Shown piece after piece: positions 1-7,272 of a stretch of DNA of 9,188 nucleotides. Position numbers and translations under genes: made by a program. The stretch is from CALBPI01 sp039700805 (GTDB taxonomy: Bacteria > Pseudomonadota > Gammaproteobacteria > Steroidobacterales > Woeseiaceae): NCBI GenBank assembly GCA_039700805.1, contig JBCAZE010000128.1:1-9188 (forward strand), read 5' to 3'. How positions within the stretch are numbered: position 1 is the stretch's first letter; every line of letters starts with the position of its first letter. Below the pieces are notes generated by a model. That model was not told the DNA's origin. It saw only the letters and a list, made by a program, of their open reading frames with translations, and made no database searches.

Positions 1-309
1 CGTGCCGCGATCGAGCTCGCCAAAGACTGGCGGACAGACCGCCGCCTGCGGCGCCTAGAGGCATTGCTCATCATCGCCGACCACACCAAATCACTGATTG
101 TGTCCGGCAATGGCGATGTCATCGAACCAGAAGACGACATCATGGCGATCGGCTCCGGCGGATCGTTCGCGCTGGCTGCTGCGCGTGCCTTCGTCGACTC
201 AAGCGACCTAAGCGCTGAAGAGATCGTGACAAAATCGCTGAAGATCGCTGCTGATATCTGCGTTTTCACGAACGAAAACATCACGATCGAAACTCTTTCA
301 GAGGGCTGA
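1..309 (+). CDS. hslV: ATP-dependent protease proteolytic subunit HslV (ClpQ), 3' part only
   Basis: The window opens inside this gene, so only the last 102 residues are visible. HslV is the threonine-protease dodecamer that partners with the HslU ATPase in the cytoplasm to degrade misfolded and short-lived regulatory proteins. The visible part matches the family closely: AAIELAKDWRTDR near the start, then the SGNGDVIEPEDD stretch, IGSGGSFALAAARA, and the ending with AADICVFTNENITIE. The N-terminal catalytic Thr lies outside the window, so catalytic competence cannot be judged here. The stop is at 307-309, and hslU starts 35 bases later, as is normal for an hslVU operon. Any heat-shock promoter would be upstream of the window. 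Confidence 0.97.
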   Translation, partial: RAAIELAKDWRTDRRLRRLEALLIIADHTKSLIVSGNGDVIEPEDDIMAIGSGGSFALAAARAFVDSSDLSAEEIVTKSLKIAADICVFTNENITIETLSEG

Positions 310-331
310 GCCACTGCTCGCCGCTGTTCGC

Positions 332-337
332 AAGGAA
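332..337 (+). promoter_or_regulatory. Ribosome binding site of hslU
   Basis: AAGGAA sits 7 bases before the ATG at 345. A second in-frame ATG follows two codons later at 351, but the first is better placed and gives the family's usual N-terminus (MSMTPREI). Confidence 0.6.
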
Positions 338-344
338 TACCCCC

Positions 345-1655
345 ATGTCTATGACACCCCGCGAAATCGCCCAGGAACTGGACAAACATATCGTCGGCCA
401 GAATGCCGCTAAACGTGCTGTCGCCATCGCGCTGCGTAACCGCTGGCGCCGGATGCAGGTCGAAGACACGCTGAAATCCGAAATCACACCTAAGAATATT
501 CTGATGATCGGCCCCACTGGGGTCGGCAAAACCGAGATTGCACGTCGGCTAGCGAAGTTATCAGGCGCACCATTCATCAAGGTTGAAGCGACTAAGTTCA
601 CCGAAGTGGGCTATGTCGGCAAAGAAGTGGACTCGATCATTCGCGATCTTGTCGAGATATCCGTGAAGCTCACCCGCGATCAAGAGATGCGCAAAGTGCA
701 GCATCGGGCGGAGGATGCAGCGGAAGAACGCGTGCTGGATATTCTGTTGCCACCACCGGTCAGCGGCGAGGCGGACAATGCCGATACTCGCCAAAAATTT
801 AGAAAGAAACTGCGCGAAGGGGACCTCGATGACAAAGAAATCGAGATCGACCTTGAGCAGCGATTAGTCGGAGTCGAAATCATGGCACCGCCGGGCATGG
901 AAGAGATGACCAACCAGCTCCAAGGCATGTTCCAGAATTTAAACCCGGGTCGCTCAAAGACACGCAAGCTGCCGATTCGTGAAGCGATGAAACTGCTGAC
1001 CGAAGAGGAAGCGTCGAAGATGATCGACGAGGAGGCGCTCAAGCTCAGCGCCGTTGAAGCGGCCGAACAAAACGGCATCGTCTTCCTCGACGAGATCGAC
1101 AAGGTGGCACGCCGCGCCGACCATGGCGGCGCCGATGTCTCTCGTGAGGGTGTGCAGCGCGATCTGTTGCCGCTGGTCGAAGGCAGTACCGTGACAACAA
1201 AATACGGCCCAGTCCGCACCGATCATATTCTGTTCATCGCATCCGGCGCATTTAGCGTGTCCAAACCCTCGGACCTGATACCGGAACTGCAGGGCCGGTT
1301 ACCAATTCGCGTTGAACTCGATTCTCTGAAAACCGAGGATTTCGTGCGCATTCTGACCGAGCCCGATAGCTCGTTGACGCGCCAGTACATCGCGTTGATG
1401 GGTACCGAAGGCGTGACACTCGAATTTATCGAGTCCGGTGTTCGCCGTGTCGCGGAAATTGCGTTCCAAGTGAATGAATCAACCGAAAACATCGGCGCGC
1501 GCCGCCTGCATACGGTCATGGAGCGTCTATTGGATGTTATTTCGTATGAATCCGCGGACAACAGCGGTAAGCATTACCGCATTGACGCGGGCTACGTGGA
1601 TGAGCACCTCGGCGAATTGGTTGGTGATGAGGATCTCAGCCGCTACATACTCTGA
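345..1655 (+). CDS. hslU: HslU (ClpY), AAA+ unfoldase subunit of the HslVU protease
   Basis: Hexameric AAA+ ATPase that recognises, unfolds and feeds proteins into HslV. At 436 residues it is near the E. coli length of 443. All key motifs are present: Walker A GPTGVGKT (56-63), the pore loop GYVG (89-92) that grips substrate, the inserted I-domain (roughly 110-240, charged and helical), Walker B VFLDEID (246-252), sensor 1 around FIASGAF (297-303), an arginine-finger region QGRLP (316-320) and sensor 2 GARRLHT (384-390). The protein ends in DLSRYIL; in this family the C-terminal tail docks into HslV, so the complete tail supports a functional pair with the upstream gene. The stop codon overlaps the next start by one base (TGATG). 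Confidence 0.98.
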   Translation: MSMTPREIAQELDKHIVGQNAAKRAVAIALRNRWRRMQVEDTLKSEITPKNILMIGPTGVGKTEIARRLAKLSGAPFIKVEATKFTEVGYVGKEVDSIIRDLVEISVKLTRDQEMRKVQHRAEDAAEERVLDILLPPPVSGEADNADTRQKFRKKLREGDLDDKEIEIDLEQRLVGVEIMAPPGMEEMTNQLQGMFQNLNPGRSKTRKLPIREAMKLLTEEEASKMIDEEALKLSAVEAAEQNGIVFLDEIDKVARRADHGGADVSREGVQRDLLPLVEGSTVTTKYGPVRTDHILFIASGAFSVSKPSDLIPELQGRLPIRVELDSLKTEDFVRILTEPDSSLTRQYIALMGTEGVTLEFIESGVRRVAEIAFQVNESTENIGARRLHTVMERLLDVISYESADNSGKHYRIDAGYVDEHLGELVGDEDLSRYIL

Positions 1656-2017
1656 TGAGCGATGTGCCAGTCAACATACGCTTGCGCAAGCAATCCGCTT
1701 GCCTGACGCTCGAGTACGGCGACGGCACGAGTCACGATCTGTCCTTCGAATACCTGCGCGTCAATTCGCCGTCCGCTGAAGTTCAGGGGCATCATCCGGA
1801 TCAAGCGGTCCTGCAGCATGGCAAGCGCAATGTGCGGATCACACGCATCGAACCTGTCGGCCATTACGCGCTGAAACTGATTTTCAGTGACGGGCACCAA
1901 ACCGGTCTATACAGCTGGACGTTACTGCGACGCCTAGGCGAAGAGTACGACACGCGATGGCAAGACTATACGCTAGCCCTCGAAAAGGCCGGCCTGACGC
2001 GGGATCCAGCGACCTGA
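1655..2017 (+). CDS. DUF971 family protein (gamma-butyrobetaine hydroxylase N-terminal-like domain)
   Basis: A 120-residue stand-alone DUF971 protein. The fold is known as the N-terminal domain of gamma-butyrobetaine hydroxylases, but this protein lacks the catalytic oxygenase domain, so hydroxylase activity is not expected. Visible family signatures are LEYGDG (19-24), a central SPSAEVQGH (38-46) and the highly conserved FSDGHQTGLYSW (77-88). There is no signal peptide or membrane segment, so it should be cytosolic. The ATG at 1655 reuses the last base of the hslU stop (TGATG), which points to translational coupling with hslU. A stand-alone DUF971 gene between hslU and ubiE recurs in gammaproteobacteria; its precise role is not established. 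The family call is secure, the function unknown. Confidence 0.9.
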   Translation: MSDVPVNIRLRKQSACLTLEYGDGTSHDLSFEYLRVNSPSAEVQGHHPDQAVLQHGKRNVRITRIEPVGHYALKLIFSDGHQTGLYSWTLLRRLGEEYDTRWQDYTLALEKAGLTRDPAT

Positions 2018-2032
2018 AGCCGCGTAAACCGG

Positions 2033-2038
2033 TACAAT
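2033..2038 (+). promoter_or_regulatory. Possible -10 element for the ubiE-ubiJ-ubiB genes
   Basis: TACAAT, one mismatch from TATAAT, lies in the 58-base gap between the DUF971 stop and the ubiE ATG. With a start of transcription near 2045 it would give a leader of about 30 bases. No good -35 hexamer is found 16-18 bases upstream (the region reads CGACCT), so this is a weak call and the genes may instead depend on read-through from hslVU. Confidence 0.3.
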
Positions 2039-2075
2039 AGACGGCCCAACGATTTTGCCGAGCGGAGTGGCCCGA

Positions 2076-2828
2076 ATGGCTAATAGCACCGACAACAAGA
2101 CACACTTCGGCTATGAGACGGTCGATGCCGCCGACAAGGCGGGTCGCGTCCGCGGTGTCTTCGACTCTGTCGCCGGCAATTACGATCTGATGAACGACCT
2201 GATGTCCGGTGGCATTCATCGCCTTTGGAAGAAGTTCACGATCGATAAGGCGGCCGTTCGCGAAGGACAAACGGTGTTGGACCTCGCCGGGGGCACCGGC
2301 GATCTTGCCATCGCGTTCGCAAAGCGGGTGGGTAGCCACGGTCAAGTGGTCCTCGCGGACATCAATGCCGAAATGCTGAAGCAAGGTCGCGAACGGCTCT
2401 TGAACAACGGCATCGTCGGCAACGTCGAGATTGCACAGGTTGACGCCGAAGCATTGCCATTCGCTGACAATACGTTTGATCTCATCACCATCGCGTTTGG
2501 ATTGCGCAACGTGACGCGTAAGGAAGCCGCGCTCGAATCGATGCTGCGCGTGCTGAAACCAGGCGGCAAATTGCTGGTGCTAGAGTTTTCCAAACCCAAT
2601 GAGCTGTTGAAACCGGCCTACGACCTGTTTTCGTTCTCTGTACTGCCTTTTTTGGGACGCGTCGTCGCCAACGATGAATCCAGTTACCGGTATCTCGCCG
2701 AGTCCATCCGTATGCATCCAGACCAAGAAACCCTAATGGCAATGATGGAACAGGCGGGTTTCGAGCGATGCGAATACGATAACCTCACGGGCGGTATTGC
2801 TGCGCTCCACTGCGGCTACAAGCTGTAA
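2076..2828 (+). CDS. ubiE: UbiE, demethylmenaquinone / 2-methoxy-6-polyprenyl-1,4-benzoquinol C-methyltransferase
   Basis: SAM-dependent class I methyltransferase that adds the ring C-methyl group in ubiquinone synthesis and, where menaquinone is made, in the last step of that pathway. The 250-residue product equals the E. coli size. Visible: the family motif NYDLMNDLMS (35-44), SAM-binding motif I VLDLAGGTGDL (67-77), the acidic DIN after the next strand, GLRNVT (142-147), the post-motif RVLKPGG (158-164), and the C-terminal AALHCGYKL. The ATG at 2076 is chosen over an in-frame TTG at 2055: GGAG at 2064-2067 sits 8 bases before the ATG, and MANSTDNKTHFGYE resembles known N-termini. It is followed after 8 bases by ubiJ. 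Confidence 0.97.
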   Translation: MANSTDNKTHFGYETVDAADKAGRVRGVFDSVAGNYDLMNDLMSGGIHRLWKKFTIDKAAVREGQTVLDLAGGTGDLAIAFAKRVGSHGQVVLADINAEMLKQGRERLLNNGIVGNVEIAQVDAEALPFADNTFDLITIAFGLRNVTRKEAALESMLRVLKPGGKLLVLEFSKPNELLKPAYDLFSFSVLPFLGRVVANDESSYRYLAESIRMHPDQETLMAMMEQAGFERCEYDNLTGGIAALHCGYKL

Positions 2829-2836
2829 TCGGCGCC

Positions 2837-3451
2837 ATGCAGCTCGACATTCTTTTCAAGCCGGTCGCGGCACTGATCAACCGCCGTATTGGTGAGCAAA
2901 CACCAGCACGCGATCTCGCGGCGAAACTCGAGGGCAGTATTCTCGCCATTCGCGTGGCGGACACCGCGTTGTCGGTCTATATGACGATGAACAATGGCAA
3001 GCTTGCGCTCGCAACCGATGTCGATGCAGATCCTGATGTCGCACTCAGTGGCAGCCCATTGTCACTAGCGGCACTCGCTGGATCAGACCCGCAAGGCGTC
3101 ATTCGTGAGGGGCGTGTGCAAATGATCGGCGACGCGGAAATCGGCCAAGACTTTCAACAGCTACTGGGCTACGCCCGGCCGGATATCGAAGATGAACTCG
3201 CTAACGTGGTTGGGGATGTCGTCGCCGGTCAAGCGGGCGCGATGCTACGAAGTGCTGGCCGGGCCGCAGACAATTTCAGTGATCAGCTGCAGGCACGTTT
3301 CGGTACATTTTTGACGCGTGATAAGAAAGCGTTACCGACGCGCGAGCAGTTTGATGCGTTTCGGGATGACAATGAACGACTTCGAGATGATATCGAGCGT
3401 GCGACGGCACGATTGAATCTACTGAAGCAGTCAATGGACGAGGCAACCTAG
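2837..3451 (+). CDS. ubiJ: UbiJ, ubiquinone biosynthesis accessory factor (SCP2 domain)
   Basis: Accessory lipid-binding protein of the aerobic ubiquinone pathway; in E. coli UbiJ with UbiK helps organise the Ubi enzymes and binds polyprenyl intermediates through its SCP2 domain. The 204 residues match the family size (about 200). The N-terminal half is an SCP2-like domain (about 15-112), including the run of alternating hydrophobics around SVYMTMNNGKLAL and the GSPLSLAAL segment. The C-terminal part is helical, with a probable coiled coil at about 165-200 (FDAFRDDNERLRDDIERATARL), as in other UbiJ proteins. The start ATG at 2837 is 8 bases after ubiE, without a clear Shine-Dalgarno, so coupling to ubiE translation is likely. 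The stop TAG is directly followed by the ubiB ATG. Confidence 0.93.
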   Translation: MQLDILFKPVAALINRRIGEQTPARDLAAKLEGSILAIRVADTALSVYMTMNNGKLALATDVDADPDVALSGSPLSLAALAGSDPQGVIREGRVQMIGDAEIGQDFQQLLGYARPDIEDELANVVGDVVAGQAGAMLRSAGRAADNFSDQLQARFGTFLTRDKKALPTREQFDAFRDDNERLRDDIERATARLNLLKQSMDEAT

Positions 3452-5083
3452 ATGCTGACTTGGCCGCGCCTTAAGCGTCTGATCAGCATCCAGCGGGTAC
3501 TCGTCAAATACAGCCTGGACGACCTGATCGGCACATCGCCGCTGTTAAAACCCGCTCGTCTCATTTTTCTCTTGGGTGGGCGAAGGCTCGATCGATCGAC
3601 ACCGCGTGGCGAACGTATCCGTCTCGCGCTCGAGGAGCTTGGGCCGATCTTCATCAAATTCGGTCAAGCGTTGTCGACGCGACGCGACTTGTTACCGCCG
3701 GACATCTCGAGCGAACTGGCGAAGCTGCAAGATCAAGTCCCCCCATTTGATGGCCAACTAGCCAGAGACATCATCAACAAAGCCTATGGCCATGACTTGT
3801 CGGAGACCTTCGCCGAGTTTGACGATACGCCGATGGCCGCAGCATCGATCGCTCAAGTACATCCAGCAACGCTTCATGACGGTACGGATGTCGTCGTCAA
3901 AGTCCTTCGTCCCGGCATGCGCCAACGCATCAGGCAAGATCTTGAGGTCATGTACGCGATGGCCGAGCTCGCACAACGCTATCTGCCGGATGGCGCGCGA
4001 CTACGCCCGGTGGAAGTCGTTAGCGAGTACGACAAAACCATCATGGACGAGTTGGACCTGTTAAGAGAAGCGGCCAACGGGTCACAGCTGCGTCGCAATT
4101 TCGAGGGATCGACACAACTTTACGTCCCCGAGGTCTACTTCGATTACAGCCGTGTTGAAGTCTTGGTCATGGAACGTATTTATGGTGTCCACATCAGCAA
4201 TATGGATGCGCTGCGCGCCGCTGGCACCAACATCAAGAAGCTCGCTGAAAATGGCGTTGAGATCTTCTTCACGCAGGTTTTTCGCCACAACTTCTTTCAT
4301 GCGGACATGCATCCTGGGAATATCTTCGTTCGTACGGACGACCCAGAGAACCCGCTATACCTGTCCGTCGACTTTGGCATTATCGGCACGCTGAACGTCA
4401 AAGATCAGCAGTACTTGGCGGAGAACTTCCTCGCGTTTTTTGACCGCGACTATCACCGTGTCGCGCAGCTCCATGTCGATTCAGGCTGGGTACCACCCGA
4501 TACTCGCGTCGAAGAACTCGAGTCGGCGGTACGCACAGTGTGCGAGCCGATCTTCAACAAACCGCTGGCCGAGATCAGTTTCGGCACGGTCCTGCTGCGA
4601 CTATTCGAGACGGCGCGTCGGTTCAATATGGAAGTGCAACCACAACTGATTCTGCTGCAGAAGACGCTATTGAACATCGAAGGACTCGGGAGGGATCTCT
4701 ACCCGGAACTCGATTTGTTTGAAACCGCCCAACCGATCTTGAGACGTTGGATGGAAGAGCGTCTTGGTGGGCGAGCCGTGATCAACGACTTTAAGACGCA
4801 ATGGCCAGAAGTGCGTGAAATCCTGCGGGAACTACCAACGCTTGCACGGCGTGTCAGCGAGCAAGCCTCAAACGGTGATCTCAGGGTGACGTTCGAGTCT
4901 CCAGAGCTCGACATGCTCCGTGAAGAGATGCGCGCAGACAGCCGCCGTCGCTATCGGACAACCATCGGCATCGCGTTGGCTGCTGCCGGCGGCTACGCAC
5001 TGGTTGCTGGCCACCTTGGCAATTGGGGGTGGGCGATGGTTGCCGGCGGTGCCTTGCTGACACTGCTCGGCAGACCACGCTAG
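3452..5083 (+). CDS. ubiB: UbiB, atypical protein-kinase-like ATPase required for ubiquinone synthesis
   Basis: UbiB/ADCK-family protein of the inner membrane, needed for ubiquinone synthesis; it is an ATPase thought to help extract or present lipid intermediates rather than a classical protein kinase. It has 543 residues (E. coli 546). Visible: the family-specific KFGQ motif (69-72) within IKFGQALSTRRDLLPP, the alanine-rich nucleotide loop AAASIAQVH (129-137), the ATP lysine K150 in VVVKVLRPG, the ExD motif around E200/D202 in MDELDLLREAAN, the catalytic-loop equivalent HADMHPGN (283-290) and the metal-binding VDFG (307-310). Two C-terminal membrane segments (about 503-521 and 525-539) anchor it. 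E. coli UbiB has DCG where this protein has DFG. The ATG follows the ubiJ stop with no gap. Confidence 0.98.
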   Translation: MLTWPRLKRLISIQRVLVKYSLDDLIGTSPLLKPARLIFLLGGRRLDRSTPRGERIRLALEELGPIFIKFGQALSTRRDLLPPDISSELAKLQDQVPPFDGQLARDIINKAYGHDLSETFAEFDDTPMAAASIAQVHPATLHDGTDVVVKVLRPGMRQRIRQDLEVMYAMAELAQRYLPDGARLRPVEVVSEYDKTIMDELDLLREAANGSQLRRNFEGSTQLYVPEVYFDYSRVEVLVMERIYGVHISNMDALRAAGTNIKKLAENGVEIFFTQVFRHNFFHADMHPGNIFVRTDDPENPLYLSVDFGIIGTLNVKDQQYLAENFLAFFDRDYHRVAQLHVDSGWVPPDTRVEELESAVRTVCEPIFNKPLAEISFGTVLLRLFETARRFNMEVQPQLILLQKTLLNIEGLGRDLYPELDLFETAQPILRRWMEERLGGRAVINDFKTQWPEVREILRELPTLARRVSEQASNGDLRVTFESPELDMLREEMRADSRRRYRTTIGIALAAAGGYALVAGHLGNWGWAMVAGGALLTLLGRPR

Positions 5084-5089
5084 CCTCAT

Positions 5090-5722
5090 CTAGTCGACGA
5101 GTGCTGCCGCCTGCATCGCGCGGTAGTCATCCAACCGCTCACGACTAGCACCCAACTCTTCAGCCAGATAGATCAGATCATTTTCGAGCGATTCTTTGCG
5201 CGCGGACAGTCGTTTCATTTCCGCAAGAATCTCAAGGCGCTCTTCAGGCGTCAGTCCGTCTGAGATCATACGCACAGTTTCCGCTTCGATCGTCGCATCG
5301 ATATCTTCGATTTCGTTCTCAGCGCGCACAATCGCTGACTCAAGGCGTCTGACGTCCGTGCGCAACGTGTGCAATGTGCGGCCTTCCTCATAGGCTGCCA
5401 AAAACTGGCCTTCGAGCGCCGCCGGGCACACGCCCTGGTAGCTAGCGCCACGCTCGCCAACTCGGTAGCCGTTCTGAGGGCGGCAGTACTCTTCTAGCCC
5501 TTGCTGACGACCCGCCTGGTATTCATTCAAATCGGGAGTGACACCCGCATCCGCACAAGCTTTGCGGTAGTTGCCAATCTGGGCACCGGAACGTCCGAGT
5601 ACGCCATCTTCATAGCCGACAGTGCGCCAGTCTGACGCAATACATTCCTCGGCCGTCATCGTGGTCGAACAACCACTCAGCAACGCTAGGCTCAAAACGG
5701 CCAACAATCCGATTATTCTCAT
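5090..5722 (-). CDS. DUF2799 outer-membrane lipoprotein
   Basis: A 210-residue predicted lipoprotein. The first 17 residues are a lipoprotein signal with lipobox LLSGC, so C18 is the acylated residue. The +2 residue is Ser, not Asp, which by the usual Lol rule predicts sorting to the outer membrane. The next 80 residues fit DUF2799: C27 then DWRTVGYEDG (31-40), C56, EYQAGRQQGLEEYC (to C80), NGYRVGERGASYQGVCP (C99). From about 114 to 205 the protein is strongly charged, heptad-like and probably coiled coil. The ATG at 5722 is preferred because GGGAG (5731-5735) is 8 bases upstream; an in-frame ATG at 5728 would be only 2 bases from it, and the longer reading frame upstream shows no signal or family match. 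Function is unknown. The gene converges on ubiB with 6 bases between the stops. Confidence 0.85.
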   Translation of the reverse strand: MRIIGLLAVLSLALLSGCSTTMTAEECIASDWRTVGYEDGVLGRSGAQIGNYRKACADAGVTPDLNEYQAGRQQGLEEYCRPQNGYRVGERGASYQGVCPAALEGQFLAAYEEGRTLHTLRTDVRRLESAIVRAENEIEDIDATIEAETVRMISDGLTPEERLEILAEMKRLSARKESLENDLIYLAEELGASRERLDDYRAMQAAALVD

Positions 5723-5824
5723 TGTCATAACTCCCTTGCGAAGTTCACACCCTACGCGCATGCAAATGAACGAGGCATGAACTGATTCACAAAATGCCAA
5801 ACCGCCTGTTTGACGAGATGACCA

Positions 5825-5842
5825 GCAATCACCCGCAATCAC
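5825..5842. repeat. Tandem 8-base motif GCAATCAC, two copies
   Basis: GCAATCAC occurs at 5825-5832 and again at 5835-5842, a 10-base period that would put both copies on the same face of the DNA helix. It sits in the divergent spacer just before the permease Shine-Dalgarno. A regulator site is possible, but no named family is recognised. Confidence 0.4.
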
Positions 5843-5852
5843 GGGCATAATC

Positions 5853-5858
5853 AGGAGG
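5853..5858 (+). promoter_or_regulatory. Strong Shine-Dalgarno AGGAGG upstream of the permease, unusually far from the ATG
   Basis: AGGAGG ends 21 bases before the ATG at 5880, well beyond the usual 5-9. A TTG at 5867 is at ideal spacing (8 bases) but is in another frame. In the permease frame there is no ATG, GTG or TTG between the stop at 5811-5813 and 5880, so the annotated start cannot be moved upstream. Confidence 0.5.
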
Positions 5859-5879
5859 GACAAAGTTTGGCATCGACGT

Positions 5880-7238
5880 ATGCACGACAAGAAAACGCAA
5901 CTATTCCGGCCGCGTGCAGCCGCATCGATCGTCGTCGCCAATATGGTGGGTACCGGCGTTTTTACGAGCCTCGGATACCAATTAGCCGACATCCAATCAG
6001 GCTTCGTCTTGATGATGCTGTGGGCGATCGGTGGAGTCATCGCGTTCTGTGGCGCGATGAGCTACGCCGAACTCGGCGCATCGCTGCCCCGCTCCGGCGG
6101 TGAGTACAACTTTCTCGGGCAGATTTACCATCCGGCGGCGGGATTTGTCTCGGGCTGGATATCGGCAACGGTCGGCTTCGCAGGGCCAACTGCGCTCGCC
6201 GCGATCACGTTTGCCTCTTATCTCGGTGCTGCGATCCCGGGTCTACCTGAAACTACGTTGGCGGTCGTATTGGTGTTAGTCCTGACGATCGTCCACGCGA
6301 CCAATCGCAACGCAAGCAGCAATGTACAAGTCGCTTTTACAGCCGTGAAAATCGCCTTGATCGTCCTGTTTTGTGTGCTGGCCTTCGCTCTGGTTCCGGA
6401 ACCCCAAAACGTCGGGTTTTTGCCGGCTGACGGGGACTTTAAACTGATGACCGGCGGCGCGTTCGCGGTGGCACTGATTTACGTGAGCTACGCCTATACC
6501 GGCTGGAACGTCGCGACTTACCTATCTGCCGAGATCGAAGCGCCACAACGAAACCTGCCGCTGGTGCTAGGCGCGGGCACGATTGTCGTCAGCCTGTTAT
6601 ACCTCGCGCTGAACTACATCTTCTTGTACGTTGCCCCGATTGACCAGATGGTCAACAAAGTGGAAATCGGCTACATCGCTGCCGAAAACGCATTCGGCGG
6701 GATCGGCGCAAGGGTTATGGGCGCCGTGTTGGCGCTGCTCCTGATCTCTACCGTCAGCGCCATGATCATCGCCGGGCCCCGCGTTTACCAAGCCATCGGG
6801 CAGGATCATGCCATGTTCGCCTGGCTGGCCCGGACGAACCGCTATGGCGTTCCGGCATTGGCTATCTATCTGCAAGGCGCGCTCACCATCACGTTCATTC
6901 TGACCTCGCCCTTCGAGTTCATTCTGTTGTTCTCGGGGTTCACGCTGGCACTTAATACGCTCGCCGCCGTGCTTGGCCTTTTCGTGCTGCGCTGGCGCCA
7001 ACCCGATCTGCCGAGACCATTTAAAGCCTGGGGTTATCCCGTTACACCACTGATTTTCCTTGTCCTGACTGGCTGGACGCTTTGGTTTGTACTGAAGAAT
7101 GAGCGCGGTGCAGGGCTAACCGGTCTCGCCGTGATTGCCATCGGGCTGGTGTTTTACTTCATTACCGCATCTTTTAATGCGCGGCGTGATGCCAAAACAG
7201 ATTCAGAGACGCAAACCATCGTCGATGACGATCGCTAG
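5880..7238 (+). CDS. APC-superfamily amino acid permease (12 TM)
   Basis: Inner-membrane transporter of 452 residues with about 12 hydrophobic segments, fitting the AA_permease_2 / APC group; most members move amino acids or related amines by proton symport or exchange. In TM1 the sequence VVANMVGTGVF (18-28) has the GTGVF unwound-helix motif that lines the substrate site in LeuT-fold carriers. After TM2, SYAELGASLPRSGGEYNFL (61-79) is the characteristic cytoplasmic loop, and YAYTGWN (204-210) marks TM6. Late residues RWRQPDLPRPFKAWGYPVTP (371-390) are the usual loop before the last two helices, and the C-terminus is hydrophilic. The substrate cannot be read from the sequence. The ATG is the only possible start in frame, with the spacing oddity described for the Shine-Dalgarno. 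The gene is divergent from the lipoprotein gene and converges with the DUF1801 gene 34 bases downstream. Confidence 0.92.
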   Translation: MHDKKTQLFRPRAAASIVVANMVGTGVFTSLGYQLADIQSGFVLMMLWAIGGVIAFCGAMSYAELGASLPRSGGEYNFLGQIYHPAAGFVSGWISATVGFAGPTALAAITFASYLGAAIPGLPETTLAVVLVLVLTIVHATNRNASSNVQVAFTAVKIALIVLFCVLAFALVPEPQNVGFLPADGDFKLMTGGAFAVALIYVSYAYTGWNVATYLSAEIEAPQRNLPLVLGAGTIVVSLLYLALNYIFLYVAPIDQMVNKVEIGYIAAENAFGGIGARVMGAVLALLLISTVSAMIIAGPRVYQAIGQDHAMFAWLARTNRYGVPALAIYLQGALTITFILTSPFEFILLFSGFTLALNTLAAVLGLFVLRWRQPDLPRPFKAWGYPVTPLIFLVLTGWTLWFVLKNERGAGLTGLAVIAIGLVFYFITASFNARRDAKTDSETQTIVDDDR

Positions 7239-7272
7239 CATTTCAGCGAATTGACCACTTTCCCTCGGTTTT

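Larger units (their letters stand above)
5794..5873. repeat. 9-base inverted repeat spanning the permease leader
   Basis: ATGCCAAAC at 5794-5802 is the exact reverse complement of GTTTGGCAT at 5865-5873, with 62 bases between. The right arm lies between the strong Shine-Dalgarno (5853-5858) and the permease ATG (5880). The left arm can instead form a local hairpin, CAAAC (5798-5802) with GTTTG (5808-5812). It may be an operator pair or an RNA fold; the sequence alone does not decide. Confidence 0.45.

Noticed and set aside
680..1219. 179-codon minus-strand frame inside hslU
   Set aside because: It is antisense to well-conserved HslU sequence, is rich in Ser/Arg as expected for a shadow frame, and has no domain.
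5810..5851. Sigma70 promoter for the permease from TTGACG (5810-5815) and CATAAT (5846-5851)
   Set aside because: The hexamers are 30 bases apart, and the -10 candidate almost touches the ribosome site, leaving no room for a leader.
5723..6040. N-terminal extension of the DUF2799 protein up to 6040
   Set aside because: It overlaps the permease gene on the other strand, and the lipoprotein signal begins only at 5722 with its own Shine-Dalgarno.
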